Source of the DNA: Ganoderma boninense
Taxonomy: Eukaryota > Basidiomycota > Agaricomycetes > Polyporales > Polyporaceae
DNA: 64,000 nt
Assembly: GCA_002900995.3 (NCBI GenBank)
Contig: CM035307.1
Span: forward strand, 2,852,001 to 2,916,000
Direction of reading: 5' to 3'
Shown here: positions 35,886 to 46,421 of the stretch, in pieces
How the letters are laid out: each line of letters opens with the position of its first letter
How positions within the stretch are numbered: position 1 is the stretch's first letter
Notes under the pieces: model-generated
Database searches by the model: none
The model's input: only the letters and a program-made list of their open reading frames with translations
Told to the model about the DNA's origin: nothing
Translations under genes and position numbers: made by a program

Positions 35886-36135
35886 GTGCTGCCTCGTTCT
35901 GCAGCTTCTTTGACCACGTGAGGGTTAGTCCGTCGGAGTATCGGTGATCTTCTGGCTGCCACATGGGTACCAGTTTGTCAAGGGCTTTTCGTGCTGCCAG
36001 GGCGCATCGTGCTGGGTTTTCACATCCTCGCAGTCGCCTGTCCTCGTCACAGCACAGACAGGGGCATCTCGGGGAGTTCGAGTGCGCGGGGTCTCTGGTG
36101 CGTTTTGCTACTTTTAGCGTGTCACCCACTGTCAT
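35886..36135 (-). pseudogene. Cys-rich segment of the LINE between RT and RNase H
   Basis: Reads MTVGDTLKVAKRTRDPAHSN, then SPRCPCLCCDEDRRLRGCEN, PARCALAARKALDKLVPMWQ and LTLTWSKKLQNEAAL. In Agaricomycete LINEs a conserved C-x-C...C-x-NP-x-x-C block sits between RT and RNase H, as here. The frame then runs into the nested TIR element. Confidence 0.7.
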
Positions 36136-36929
36136 GACGTTGTGATGGGATCGCAGGCAGCTTGAGGTTTGGAGTTGGCGACATGCCTTCCGATTTCCTT
36201 CTCTGGATGGTACCAGATGGGGAGAGCTTCCTTGAGCTGTTCTGAGGGTTCATCGTGCAGATCCGTGCCTTGTATTTCTTGGCTACTTTAATCACCTTTT
36301 CAGGTCTTCGGCAGTCCCGCGCTTTTCGCGTGTGCGACGTCCCAGTTCTGTATGGAGCAGTTGACTTTGGCATTCTCAGCCACTGTTTTTGCGGATGCCG
36401 CCGTTGCCCGCGCCAGTAAGTGCGTCACCGACGGCTGCCAGCGGGGGGCGCGTTGGGGGAGAGATCAAGGTATTCCTTTTTGCCCACATGAGTTCGATCG
36501 CCCTCGTTTCTGCTTACCGACGTTCAGCAGCAGGTTAGGCGCCTTCGGCTACTGCGACCATACAGTTACATCCTTGCAATCATTGGGTGCGTGTCCCCTT
36601 CCAGACAAAGTTTATGGCTATTTTCACGAATTTCGTCTTCCACTCTTTCGGCATGCCCTGCGCTTTGGTCAGAATTGCGTTCGTCCCCCCACCTCCGATT
36701 CCAACAATTAGTTTTCGGCCGTACATCGTGGGGTTGCGCTTGCTCCACCTGTCCAGGTTTTTCTCTTATGGTTGTATTACTGGCATCCAGGGCGCGCTTC
36801 GCGTCGATGTCATTCCGATCCATGCCCCCAGGATTCGGACCGCCTCTCCGTTTTTTGCCGATGCGCACGTGGTTTCGGGAGGGGGGACCGGTTTCCGTCA
36901 AGCTTTCGGGTGTTGGCCAGATTTGGCGG

Positions 36930-37250
36930 TGTGCTGCTGTTCACGATGGGGGATGATTTCTGTTTTTTCTCTGTTGAACTTGGCCGTGGAGCCACGGCAC
37001 CATGTCGCAGGATGCCCAGCATTCTTCGTCAGTCTCTCTTTCCGCGCTCAGGTATAGCTGTGGTGTCGTAGCGAAAAGGGTCGTGATGATACGTTCCGCG
37101 AGGCCTGGGACCGTCGATCCCCTCAGTGTCGACTTGCGCAGGGCGCACAGCCAGTGGCTCAATTGCGGGTCAACAGCAGGCCAGGAACAATGGGTCCCTG
37201 GCGCACTCCCGCGTTAATCCTGTAGGGCTGGCTTGCCACGCCATTTAGGA
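36930..37250 (-). pseudogene. C-terminal half of the LINE reverse transcriptase domain
   Basis: The blocks INAGVRQGPIVPGLL (QG-P motif), LRGSTVPGLAERIITTLFA and KFNREKTEIIP lie in different frames, so several indels have accumulated. At the catalytic FADD position near 37070 a one-base deletion turns it into FATT followed by a shifted frame. The N-terminal half must lie beyond the N gap. Confidence 0.7.
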
Positions 37251-37262
37251 TTACTACACTCA

Positions 37263-37362
37263 NNNNNNNNNNNNNNNNNNNNNNNNNNNNNNNNNNNNNN
37301 NNNNNNNNNNNNNNNNNNNNNNNNNNNNNNNNNNNNNNNNNNNNNNNNNNNNNNNNNNNNNN
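37263..37362. other. assembly gap, 100 N
   Basis: Exactly 100 N, the usual placeholder for unknown size. It lies inside the LINE where the endonuclease and the first half of the reverse transcriptase should be, so the true gap may be one to several kb. Confidence 0.95.
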
Positions 37363-37803
37363 CGGGTCGCCTTGCGGGGCGCCCCGGCGCTCTGCTCTCG
37401 CGCACCCCTCGCCCGCTCGCCTGCATCCGCTGTTCCTCGCGGGTTCCCCTCTGTATGGGTGTGCAGGGGGCCTGTCCGGGGTGGGTGGGCTTTCTATGCT
37501 CCATGTTCGTATCGTGCGCGTTTTGCAGCTATGAGTGTCCGCAGCCTTGCGTATGTTGCTCGCCTCGTGAGGCGGCTGCTCCGTGGAGCTAAACGTGTGG
37601 TCGCCACGTCGTGGCTGCCCACGTCGTCCACCGTCTCTCGGTGGTCTTAGGCCCTTCCTGTCGTTGTGTTCGCTATCAGTTTTACATTGTCTCTCGGTGC
37701 CATGCCGTGCAAGAAGAATCTATAGCCCACTGCCATGCCGCCCCGAGAGGCATGGGTCGTGGGAAATTTCGCCGTGGTGGTGGTTGGTGGAAGAGGGGCT
37801 CCC
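37363..37803 (-). other. 5' part of the LINE beyond the gap
   Basis: GC-rich sequence ending, on the minus strand, at the right target-site duplication. The minus-strand 5' end starts GGGGAGCCCC. A frame from 37504 (MEHRKPTHPGQAPCTPIQRG) is Arg/Pro-rich and runs into the gap. It may be 5' UTR or the start of the LINE open reading frame. No endonuclease motif is visible. Confidence 0.5.
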
Positions 37804-37816
37804 CATTTTTACCGTG
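37804..37816. repeat. right target-site duplication of the LINE
   Basis: CATTTTTACCGTG, matching 32941-32953 at 12 of 13 positions. Confidence 0.8.
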
Positions 37817-38205
37817 TTCTCCAGCACTATTACCACACTACCGTTTCAATCAAACAATCGTCCGCTCTCGCAACGGCCCAATAATCATTTTCAATGGCTC
37901 GGACAGCGGAACTGGATGCGTTGGAGGTATGCCTAGTGAGCGCTTGGTTGGGCGTATATGCGTATGAGCATAAGTTATATATTGGGACTCATCTTCAACT
38001 TTTCCAGCTTGCGGCCTGTTTTCTCCGTCAACCCCCGGGGACACCAGCTTTTCACCTTGACGCTCTCTTATCGCTGCCCGTTTTGAGGTCCTGCACAGAC
38101 GATCCCTAGCTATCACTTGTCCTGTCCCACCATCGTCTTTCCTCACCGACCATCCTCCTCGTCTTCTATTGCCAGTCTCCTGCCAACATAACGCACGCGT
38201 CGATC
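37817..38205. promoter_or_regulatory. upstream region of the ABC transporter gene
   Basis: 389 bp between the LINE insertion site and the ABCC start codon. CT-rich just before the ATG. The LINE therefore landed within the likely promoter zone of the transporter. Confidence 0.4.
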
Positions 38206-41200
38206 ATGCAACTCTGCAGCGGAGCTCATTGGACCGACTTATCGGATCCATGCATCCGTAGTTCTCTGGCGACGTCCGTCCCAACTGCCTTCGTCGGAGC
38301 CGTACTCGTGGCTGCCCTCCCTCCAGTACAAACGAGACTTCGCAACATAGGACAACCTTTCTTGGACTTCCTGTCGCTCCCCGAAGCCGAAGCTCTCCTT
38401 GTCAGTACTAGTGAGGCATACGACACACTGAAGGACCAGCATTCTACTAGCTCACTGACACGCAATCTGCTGGCCGTTATCTCACTTGTGGAATTCCTCG
38501 TTTGGCTCGGACTCGGATGCTACCGTCTCATCTCGGACTTTGACAACGCGTATAGTGGCATGCAATGTGCGGTCACTTCCAGTACTTGGTTATACGCTGC
38601 ACTCCGCCCAATCGCATGGCCCACTGTGACAGTCCCTTTTGATCTTTTCTTCCTGTTTATCCTCCACCTCAGCTTCTCCGTCATCAACGGTGCCGGTTAC
38701 TTGTTCGGCTACTACCTTCTACAATACCCCACTCCCGTCTCTTCTGGAGATCGTCATTTATACCGTCAACTTTCTAGCCATCACGGGGCTTCTTGCCATT
38801 GTGTTCAACATGCCCCTTGCACTTCCCAACGAGCACACCGAGAAGGAAGATGTCGTGAGTCACTATCGGCTCTCTGACTCATCTCAATCGTCTGAGTGTC
38901 CGTTTCATTGCAGGGTCCAGAGGACTATACCACACTTTGGAGTTGGGTGACTTTCGATTGGGTGACTCCACTCATCCGCAAGGCGCTCGACAACAACGGG
39001 CTCGACGCAGACGACATCTGGCTCCCAAGCCCGATCATGCGTGCCCGCCCGCTCTACATCAAATTCTCCCGTCTCCCCGGCAGATTGTTGATCCGCCTGT
39101 TGAAGGCGAATTCGCGCGACATGTTCTTGGACTTCCTGCTGATGTATGTCAGCGTCGTGCTCGGCTATGCAAGTCCGTTCTTTCTCAAGCGCATTCTTGA
39201 CGCCCTGGATGTTACCCAAGAGGACCAACGAGCCGACGCGCGTGCACTTGCGTTTGTTTACGCGTTCGCGGCGTACGTGTGTAGCATGCTGAGGGCACAG
39301 ACTGACCTGCAGCACCTCTTCTTCGGAAGGCGGGCAGGCAGTCGGGTACGGTCGGAGCTTATGGTCGCCGTCTATGACAAGGCATTGAAGAGGAAAGACT
39401 TCTCTGGGGCCACGCGCAAGGAGGAAGACATGGATGATGTGCAATCCAGCAGCGCAGACAGCGGGAAGATTCTGAACCTCATGTCGTCTGACGTCACATT
39501 AGTCTCCAATACTGTTTCTGCTATGCATATTGTCTATGGAGGTAAGAAACATCGCACTGATCTCACGGGATTGTCATCTAAATCTATCTGCCAGCACCGT
39601 TCGAAATTGTCATAGCAACACTGTTCCTCTACAAGTGAGATTCTCCGACAGTGCAATCTTCAAATACTGACATGCCGCTCAGATTGCTTGGCTGGGCTGC
39701 ATTTGCAGGGTTTACCGTCATCATTATCACATTACCTCTGAACGATGTTATGGCAAAACGCACAAACCGCATCGCAAAAGGCACCTCCACGGCCCGCGAC
39801 AAGCGAATGGGCGTCCTCAACGAGCTCGTCACTGCAGTCAAGTTCATCAAGTTCTTTGCTTGGGAAGACAGATGGGTCAAGCGCGTACTCGACGCTCGGA
39901 CTGTTGAGCTACAATGGATGGTCAAAGGTCCGTCCCGTCCGGATGCATCTATTTCACTCCTCTGACTTTGGCCTCCAGCTCGCTTCAATGCGATAGGTTT
40001 CTCTCTCCTTGGCACCATCTCCCCCGTCCTAGTATCGGTGGTATCATTCTACGTATACATCGCGCAGGGCAACCAGCTGACCATCGGCACTGCGTTCACG
40101 GTGCGTTTGTTGTATAAGTCAGTCCAAATACGAGACTGAGCTTGTTGTCTCAGGCCATTGCAGTATATAGCATGGTCCGCCTTCCGTTTAATACAGCGAA
40201 CACGTTTCTCTTCCAGCTGCTTCGTGTATGTTATTCTTTTGCATGTAGCTTTCCGTCACTGATGGCAAGACTCTCAGTCCATGGTTGCGCTAGACCGGAT
40301 TGCTACTTATCTTGAGGAGGAGGAAGTAGACGACCAAGTTTCCGCTCTGAAATGTCAACGCACCGCGCCCAACGATAGGCAAACCGGCCTCGGCATCGTC
40401 GATGGCTCATTCCGCTGGAATGCAGAGTCCAGCCTACGCAAGGACGGAACCACAGCAAATAGTACGGCAACAACGGACGGTGCATCTTCCTCGACACCAT
40501 CTGGGCATAGCCACTTCGAACTCAAGCACGTCAATGTTCGCTTTCCGGAGAGCAGGCTTACTGTCATTTCTGGACCCACAGCTAGTGGAAAGACCGCCCT
40601 TTTAATGGCCCTGCTGGGTGAACTGACGACACTACACGGCCGCGTTTTCATCCCCAAGGACCCGTCGAACGTTGACGACCACGGGCTATCGCATACAATA
40701 TCCTACGCGGCACAAATGCCTTGGCTCCGTCACCAGAGCATCAAGGATAATGTACTTTTTGGCTTTCCATACGACGAGGAAAGGTATCACGCGGTGGTGG
40801 AGGCCTGCGCACTGAACCCCGACCTCGCGATTCTCGAGGACGGGGATGCGACAGAGATCGGCGTGCGGTCGGTGCAAATTGTTTTGTTCCTATTAGTTCG
40901 TCTGCTGATTGTAAGCTTCTCCCAGCGGCGTCAGTCTATCGGGTGGTCAGAAGGCTCGGTGGGTTCTTCTGCGCTTCTTTACGCTTCTCTTTCTCTTCCT
41001 GACACTGACATGTCAACAGCGTGGCTCTTGCTCGTGCGGTCTACGCGCCAACGAAATACGTCCTCCTGGACGATCCTCTCTCGGCAGTAGATAGCCACAC
41101 AGCGCAATTCTTAGTCGAGAACCTCTTTCGTGGACCGCTACTAGCCAACCGCACCGTGGTTAGTCCGTTGCATGCTAATTTCAAGGCGCATTGTGCTGAA

Positions 41201-43937
41201 TAATGAGGTGATAATGATATCTAGATCCTCATCACCCACCACCTAGATATTGTTCTTCCGGCTGCACACTACCTCATCCGCATGCTCAACGGATGTATCG
41301 ATACCCAAGATACAGTTGAAAACCTTCACACTCGCGGTATACTTGGAAAGATCGCCGCGCTTGAAGAGGACCTCGCCAGGGCACAGATGACCGAACGCGA
41401 TCCTGCCCATGCTCAGGTGGATGATAGCCTCGTGAGCGGCGATCTGCCTGCAGGCAAGGCCAAGAGACCAAGAGTGCTCGTGGAAGCGGAACGCCGTGCT
41501 TCTGGCCGTGTGAAGTGGCCGATATACAACATTTACCTTCGTGCATCGTACGGTGTATTCGCATCTTGCCATGTGTTGTGCGCCGCTCACCCGTATGGCA
41601 AGGTCTTACTGGACTTGGTACATCCTGCTCATGCTCATAATTGCCTCGCAATTGATTGGCATTGCGGAGAAGTTCTGGCTCAAGGTGCGTTGAGCTATGA
41701 GACTCACCATAACCCATTTACTGAGTGCACGAAGGTTTGGGGCGACAGCGTATGGGAAAGAGGACCTTGCGCCTGTTCTAAATGCCCAGCGTCACAGTAT
41801 TGGGAGAGCCAAAAGACACAACACGTCTTTCTCATGGCTGAACCCACGTCGTTGGGGCCAGCTAACGTCTCGACATTGCCTTCTGCCCAGGCGCAACCGT
41901 ACTATCTCGCCATCTACGCAACGATTGCATTGTCTGGCGGCTTGGCCAGTATCTGTGCCGCGGCGGTACAGTATACTGGTGCGCTCAGAGCTTCGAAGTC
42001 CCTTTTCAAAATGCTCTTGAAGAACTTCGTTCGTGCTACTATGCGATGGTACGATGTTACGCCTCAGGGCCGCATCATCAACCGGTTCACCAAGGTCGGG
42101 TTTCCTGCTCACAACGAGTCCGCTATACGACACTCATATCAATCGGCAGGACATAGATACCCTTGATTCATCTCTCTCCCAGACCTTGCAGCAGATCACC
42201 GAATATGCCATAGCCCTTACGGTTGCGATGTTCACTATAGTGTGAGTGATCTTGAAAGCCCCCCGTAGCAGTGGCTGTCCCCCTTACTGTGTACTCGTTA
42301 CAACCAGCGCGATATTTCCCTCATTTTTCATCCCAGCAGCTATCCTCGGGTTCTTCTACCTTCGCACAGCAATGATGTCTCAGCCCGCCGGGCGTGATAT
42401 TCGCCGCCTGGAGTCAACCTCGACCAGTCCCATCTTCGCTGCCCTTGGCGAGACTCTCGACGGCATCATCACCATCCGCGCGTTCGGCATGGAGGCCCGG
42501 TTTCTAGACGGCTTCTTTGAGAAGGTCGACGCCGCCGCGCAACTATACCACATGTTTTGGCAGGTCAACCGGTGGCTGCTTCTGAATTTCCAGATGACCA
42601 GCGCGCACGCCATCCTAGCCACGACATTATTCGCCCTGTCGGGATACGTGGACGCGGGCCTGGCGGGCATATGCATCACTTCGGCGTTGTCGTTCACGAA
42701 CAGTGTCTACTGGGTATGCAGAAATTGGGCGACGCTGGAGCTCAATTTTAAGTACGCCTATGTTCGTCTTTTCTTTCGTATCGCTGCACATCTGACACGT
42801 CATTTCATAAGCTCCGTCGAACGCATTGTGGAGTACCTCGAAATTCCCCAAGAGCCACCTACTGTTGTTGATGGCAACAGACCGCCTGCGTACTGGCCAT
42901 CTTCCACGAGCACGAATAGGGACTCGTTTCTCGTCATTGAAGACCTTACGGTCAAGTATGCCCCGGAACTTCCATCTGTGCTCCATGGCATCTCTTTCTC
43001 TCTCAAAGCTAGAGAACGGGTAGGACTGCTCGGTCGCACAGGTAGCGGAAAATCTACGCTCGCGATGAGCATCTTGCGTTTCGTGAGCCTGCTGCTGATC
43101 AGGAGCACACAACCTATTCACTCGACTTGTTTGCAGGTGGAGCCTGCGAGTGGGACCCTGATGATCGACGGAATCAACATCGGCCACATCGGTCTCCATG
43201 ACCTGCGATCTCGCGTCGTAAGCACACTAATGTCCCTTCGTTTCCGTTAATACTGAAAATACTCTCAGACATTTATCCCCCAGGACGCAACGCTCTTCTC
43301 CGGAACACTGCGCGAAAACTTGGATCCTTTCTGTAAGTGCATGTCTTTTGAGAGATGGTTTGTGCGCACTGATGGGCTGGAAGGCGACCATACCGAAGCT
43401 GAATGTCTGGACGTCCTGGAACGCGTACACTTGCTGCCTGATCTTCGCCGGGTGTGCTCTGTAGCACCAAGTGGGACGGCACCGGAGAGCGCGACAGCTC
43501 ACGAACCGCGCAGACCTCGCGCAGACTTGGATGCTATCGTCCTCGGAATGCAGGTCTCCGTTGGCGGGACCAACTTCTCCCAGGGGCAGCGACAGCTGGT
43601 GTCCATGGCGCGTGCGCTGCTCCGCCGCAGTGCAGTCGTTGTGTTCGACGAAGCGACGAGCAGCATCGACTTTGAGACGGACGCGAAGATCCAGGCGACG
43701 ATTCGAGAGGAGTTCGGGGACTCGTTGCTGCTGACCGTGGCGCACCGCATCCGTACTGTGATTGACTACGACCGACTGCTGGTGCTAGACAAGGGGGAGC
43801 TCATAGAGTTCGACACGCCGCCGAACCTGATTCAGAAGGAGGGTGGAGTGTTTAGGGAGATGTGCTTGAAGAGTGGAATGATGGCAGAACTAGTAGAAGC
43901 AGCTGCAGCGGCTCGGAAGCCGAGAGCTGATGTTTAA
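38206..43937 (+). CDS. ABCC-type (MRP-like) full ABC transporter
   Basis: Layout: an N-terminal membrane block (FVGAVLVAALPPV; LLAVISLVEFLVWLGLG; VPFDLFFLFILHLSFSVING), a first TMD (FLDFLLMYVSVVLGYASPFF; LLGWAAFAGFTVIIITLPLN; LVSVVSFYVYIAQG), NBD1, a second TMD, then NBD2. NBD1 has Walker A GPTASGKTALL, the signature LSGGQKARVALARA (restored across two introns) and Walker B YVLLDDPLSAVDS. NBD2 has Walker A GRTGSGKSTL, the variant signature NFSQGQRQLVSMARAL, Walker B VVVFDEATSSIDF and H-loop TVAHR. NBD1 carries Asp and NBD2 Glu after Walker B, the usual ABCC asymmetry. About 18 introns interrupt the gene. The splice near 38690-38777 is uncertain. It probably exports anionic or conjugated compounds across the vacuolar or plasma membrane; the substrate is unknown. 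Confidence 0.92.
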
Positions 43938-44157
43938 ATATCGATTACCCAGGACTCACGGGTGTAATGTATGAGATAGAAGTAGTTTATGCTGTCATTT
44001 GGGTAGTCGCTTTATTACTGCATTGTGTCTGTGACTGGGAGTTGCCAAGTTGCGTGCGCAAATTAATTTGAATCTCTGTGCGACTGATGAGCGTCTATTC
44101 GCGTAAGTGCGTCTGGAGTATGCCACGTGATAGACAGCTCGTTGTTCTCTGCCAGCC
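43938..44157. other. intergenic region between ABCC and orphan gene
   Basis: 220 bp, AT-richer, containing the transporter 3' UTR and a short promoter for the next + strand gene. Nothing else was recognised. Confidence 0.4.
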
Positions 44158-44748
44158 ATGTCCAGTCTGGCAACAAACTCGCTCCGGTCGTCCCTTCGAC
44201 GGATAGCATCATGCTCGCGTTACTCATCTTCGCAGGCATCATCTTCCCTTCCTCCCTCCTCGTCCTCCTCTGCCCAAAAACTGGACATCCGACCCAAGGC
44301 TGAGCTCACGGAGGACAAGATGCGCGCCCTCGTCAGCCTCTACCACGAGTCCGCGAGGTTCATCACGAAGGCGAATCTCGACTCGAGCATCGATGACGCG
44401 TTCATACATCGCCGGAGTCCATCGTTGGGACCTGGGATGATATCGGAGGCCTCTATGGGGCGACTCGAGACGGACCTCTACGTCCGGCGCAACCGCCCGA
44501 AGTTTGGGCAGCTGGTGCGCCCGACGGAGCGCAAGTCTCAGCCGGACGAGCAGTGGAGCGAGCAGCGCTCGCCGAGGGAGGCCGCTGTCTTCACCACGCT
44601 GTACGGGGTGTTCAATCGCGGGAGGCCTGCATACGACGCGCTTATGGACCACCAACGGAGCCCGAAGATGGAGGAGGCTCAGGAAGTGGTGGAGGAGGAC
44701 GCGTCAGTGGAATTGCAACCCACAGAAAATCAGCAGAGTTCTGCATAG
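44158..44748 (+). CDS. conserved-looking hypothetical protein, probable mitochondrial presequence
   Basis: An intron-less 196-aa protein. The first about 30 residues (MSSLATNSLRSSLRRIASCS) are rich in Ser and Arg and lack acids, as in mitochondrial presequences. The body has an amphipathic helix (TEDKMRALVSLYHESARFIT), a basic middle part (YVRRNRPKFGQLVRPTERKS) and REAAVFTTLYGVFNRGRPAY. The end is acidic (EEAQEVVEEDASVELQ). I do not recognise the family. Size and composition would suit a small mitochondrial matrix or ribosome-associated protein, but that is inference. It lies tail-to-tail with the sirtuin gene. Confidence 0.6.
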   Translation: MSSLATNSLRSSLRRIASCSRYSSSQASSSLPPSSSSSAQKLDIRPKAELTEDKMRALVSLYHESARFITKANLDSSIDDAFIHRRSPSLGPGMISEASMGRLETDLYVRRNRPKFGQLVRPTERKSQPDEQWSEQRSPREAAVFTTLYGVFNRGRPAYDALMDHQRSPKMEEAQEVVEEDASVELQPTENQQSSA

Positions 44749-44877
44749 AGTGTGTTTATATCTCAATGCGACTTTGTCATGGTGAATCTGACTCGTTTGC
44801 GACAGGACACTACTGGCTATATGGCGATCATTAATGAGTGGGCTCCCGCCTTCATCCGAACCTTCTATCGTACATCC

Positions 44878-45980
44878 TTACGCCTCTTTCAATCCGAGAG
44901 CCTTCGGCAGCGTCGTCTCTGCTGGTCCGAGGAACAAAAAGTCTGCATCTTCATCACCTTCGCTCCTGTCCAGATTGAAGACTGCGACCTTTCCGCCGTT
45001 CTCTTTCACCTCGTAAGCGTACCCTGCTGCTGGATAAACCTGCCAGAACCAAGTCAGTTTACAGGCTCTCCTTGTGTTCGAGGCAGATAGTACTTGCGGT
45101 GGATGATGTGCCCACGACGATGCAGAGGTCTGCTTTCTCGACCAACTTATCAATTTTCTTCAGGAACCATGGCTTCTCCCCGAACCATACGACCCCCGGC
45201 CGCGCGAGCGATTTGCATTTCTTGCACCGCGGCAGATCCTTCTCATCGATGTGCGGCTCCGGCTCGTCATGCGAAAACACGTTCTCTGTCCCCGCCAGCG
45301 CTGGACAGACCGGCGAGTCGAGGTTCTGTTCCCTGTGGCCGCACGCGGCGGATGTACACACGACGTCGAACAGACGTCCGTGCATCTCGAGCATGGCTGC
45401 TGAGCCTGCAGTGGGGGCGGCGGAGATTGCTGCTACTTCGTCTGCGAGATCGGGTCGGGTCGACGCGAGTTGTGTGAGGGCTCTGCGGCTGAGTCCGTCG
45501 ACGTTCTGCGTGATGAGGGTGAACGCCGCGCCTGGGGCAATGGCCTCTCTCACGGACGGGAGAGAAAACATTGCGAGCGCGAGATGGCCGGGATTCGGCT
45601 GCGCCGCCAACGCCCTGCAGTGTGTTTGGTCGAGAAAGTCAGCAAGGACTGGGGACGTGAGGTCCAGATGAGACACCGTTACTTCTCGCGTCGATAATGG
45701 TAGAACTGCCAGACCCTCGAGGGGTTGGCTGCGAACGCCTCAGGGGTCGCGAGCTTCATCGCGTCGTATTTGCGCCAGAGACCGCCTGCTCCTCTGAATG
45801 TGGGTATGCCTGGTGCCATCGTTGCGGAGCTCCGTCAGGAAACTGTCTGTCGGTAGGGTATGGCTAGAGACACATACCAGACGCTGCAGACAAACCAGCC
45901 CCTGCGACGGCTATTATTCGCTTTGAAGCCTTGAGAGCCGACATGAACCCCGACATGTCGTCGGATGGCAGGGAAGACAT
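44878..45980 (-). CDS. class III sirtuin, SIRT5-like NAD+-dependent deacylase
   Basis: Start at 45980 gives [20 protein letters not shown], then the NAD-binding [20 protein letters not shown] and [24 protein letters not shown]5-type [11 protein letters not shown] follows, where the Tyr and Arg of YHYRR form the acyl-carboxylate pocket. Then come [12 protein letters not shown], the catalytic His in [11 protein letters not shown], and zinc Cys pairs in CTSAACGH and PRCKKC. Last are [33 protein letters not shown] and the end ALGLKEA. The pair in YHYRR predicts removal of succinyl, malonyl or glutaryl groups from lysine rather than acetyl. Homologues act mainly in mitochondria, yet no strong presequence is visible here. 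Introns are short; one falls right after RREK. Confidence 0.92.
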
Positions 45981-46421
45981 GGATCAGGGATCCCTTCCGT
46001 GGCTAGTTACATAGCACAAAGTTCATTACTTAGTGGCGGCGTTGATAACGGACGAAACATACTGCACAGAATTCAATGCTTGAACCTAGGACTGGGCCGT
46101 GAGATAAAGGGCCCTCGCAAGGCTAGTCAGGGATCCAGGAGACGTGCGTCGGTTCCGAGCCGTCCACTGGCAAGCAGTTGGCAAACCAGCGCAAGTCCGA
46201 GGTAGGAGGTGTTCCAGTAAGTAGCGATCGGGGCTGCGATCGCCTCCACACGTGCATTGCCCGATCCCGATCGACGCTTTTAGAGTCTTTTCGCCTGCTC
46301 CATACCTGCACTGCTCGGCTCACCATCCTTCCTTGACTCACTCTCAGTCGTCTTTCAACTCTCTCCTTCAATCCCCCATACCGCTGCCACCACATCCACC
46401 GTCCTACACAACACCACCGCC
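45981..46421. promoter_or_regulatory. divergent promoter region, sirtuin / LLP-like gene
   Basis: A 441 bp head-to-head spacer. Strong pyrimidine tract near 46300-46410 upstream of the + strand gene, typical of fungal ribosome-biogenesis promoters. No named element was found. Confidence 0.4.

Larger units (their letters stand above)
32954..37803 (-). mobile_element. LINE-like non-LTR retrotransposon, decayed, with poly(A) tail and target-site duplication
   Basis: On the minus strand the element ends in 29 A residues (29 T at 32954-32982) directly beside CAATTTTACCGTG (32941-32953). A near-identical CATTTTTACCGTG lies at 37804-37816, giving a 10-13 bp target-site duplication. Coding remnants on the minus strand, in order, are: a GVRQGPIVPGL reverse-transcriptase block near 37210; an LFA(D)DTT-like catalytic block near 37070 with a one-base deletion; TEKTEIIP-like sequence near 36960; and LPIWYHPEKEIGRHV with TVGDTLKVAKRTRDP near 36100-36230. 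These are followed by a Cys-rich CPCLCCDEDRRLRGCENPAR block, an RNase H domain (34491-34192) and the C-terminal ESTHLIWKLRCE block near 33440. Agaricomycete LINEs with RNase H carry these blocks in this order. Stops and frameshifts make it inactive. A 100-N gap hides its 5' half, and another element is nested inside. Confidence 0.85.
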
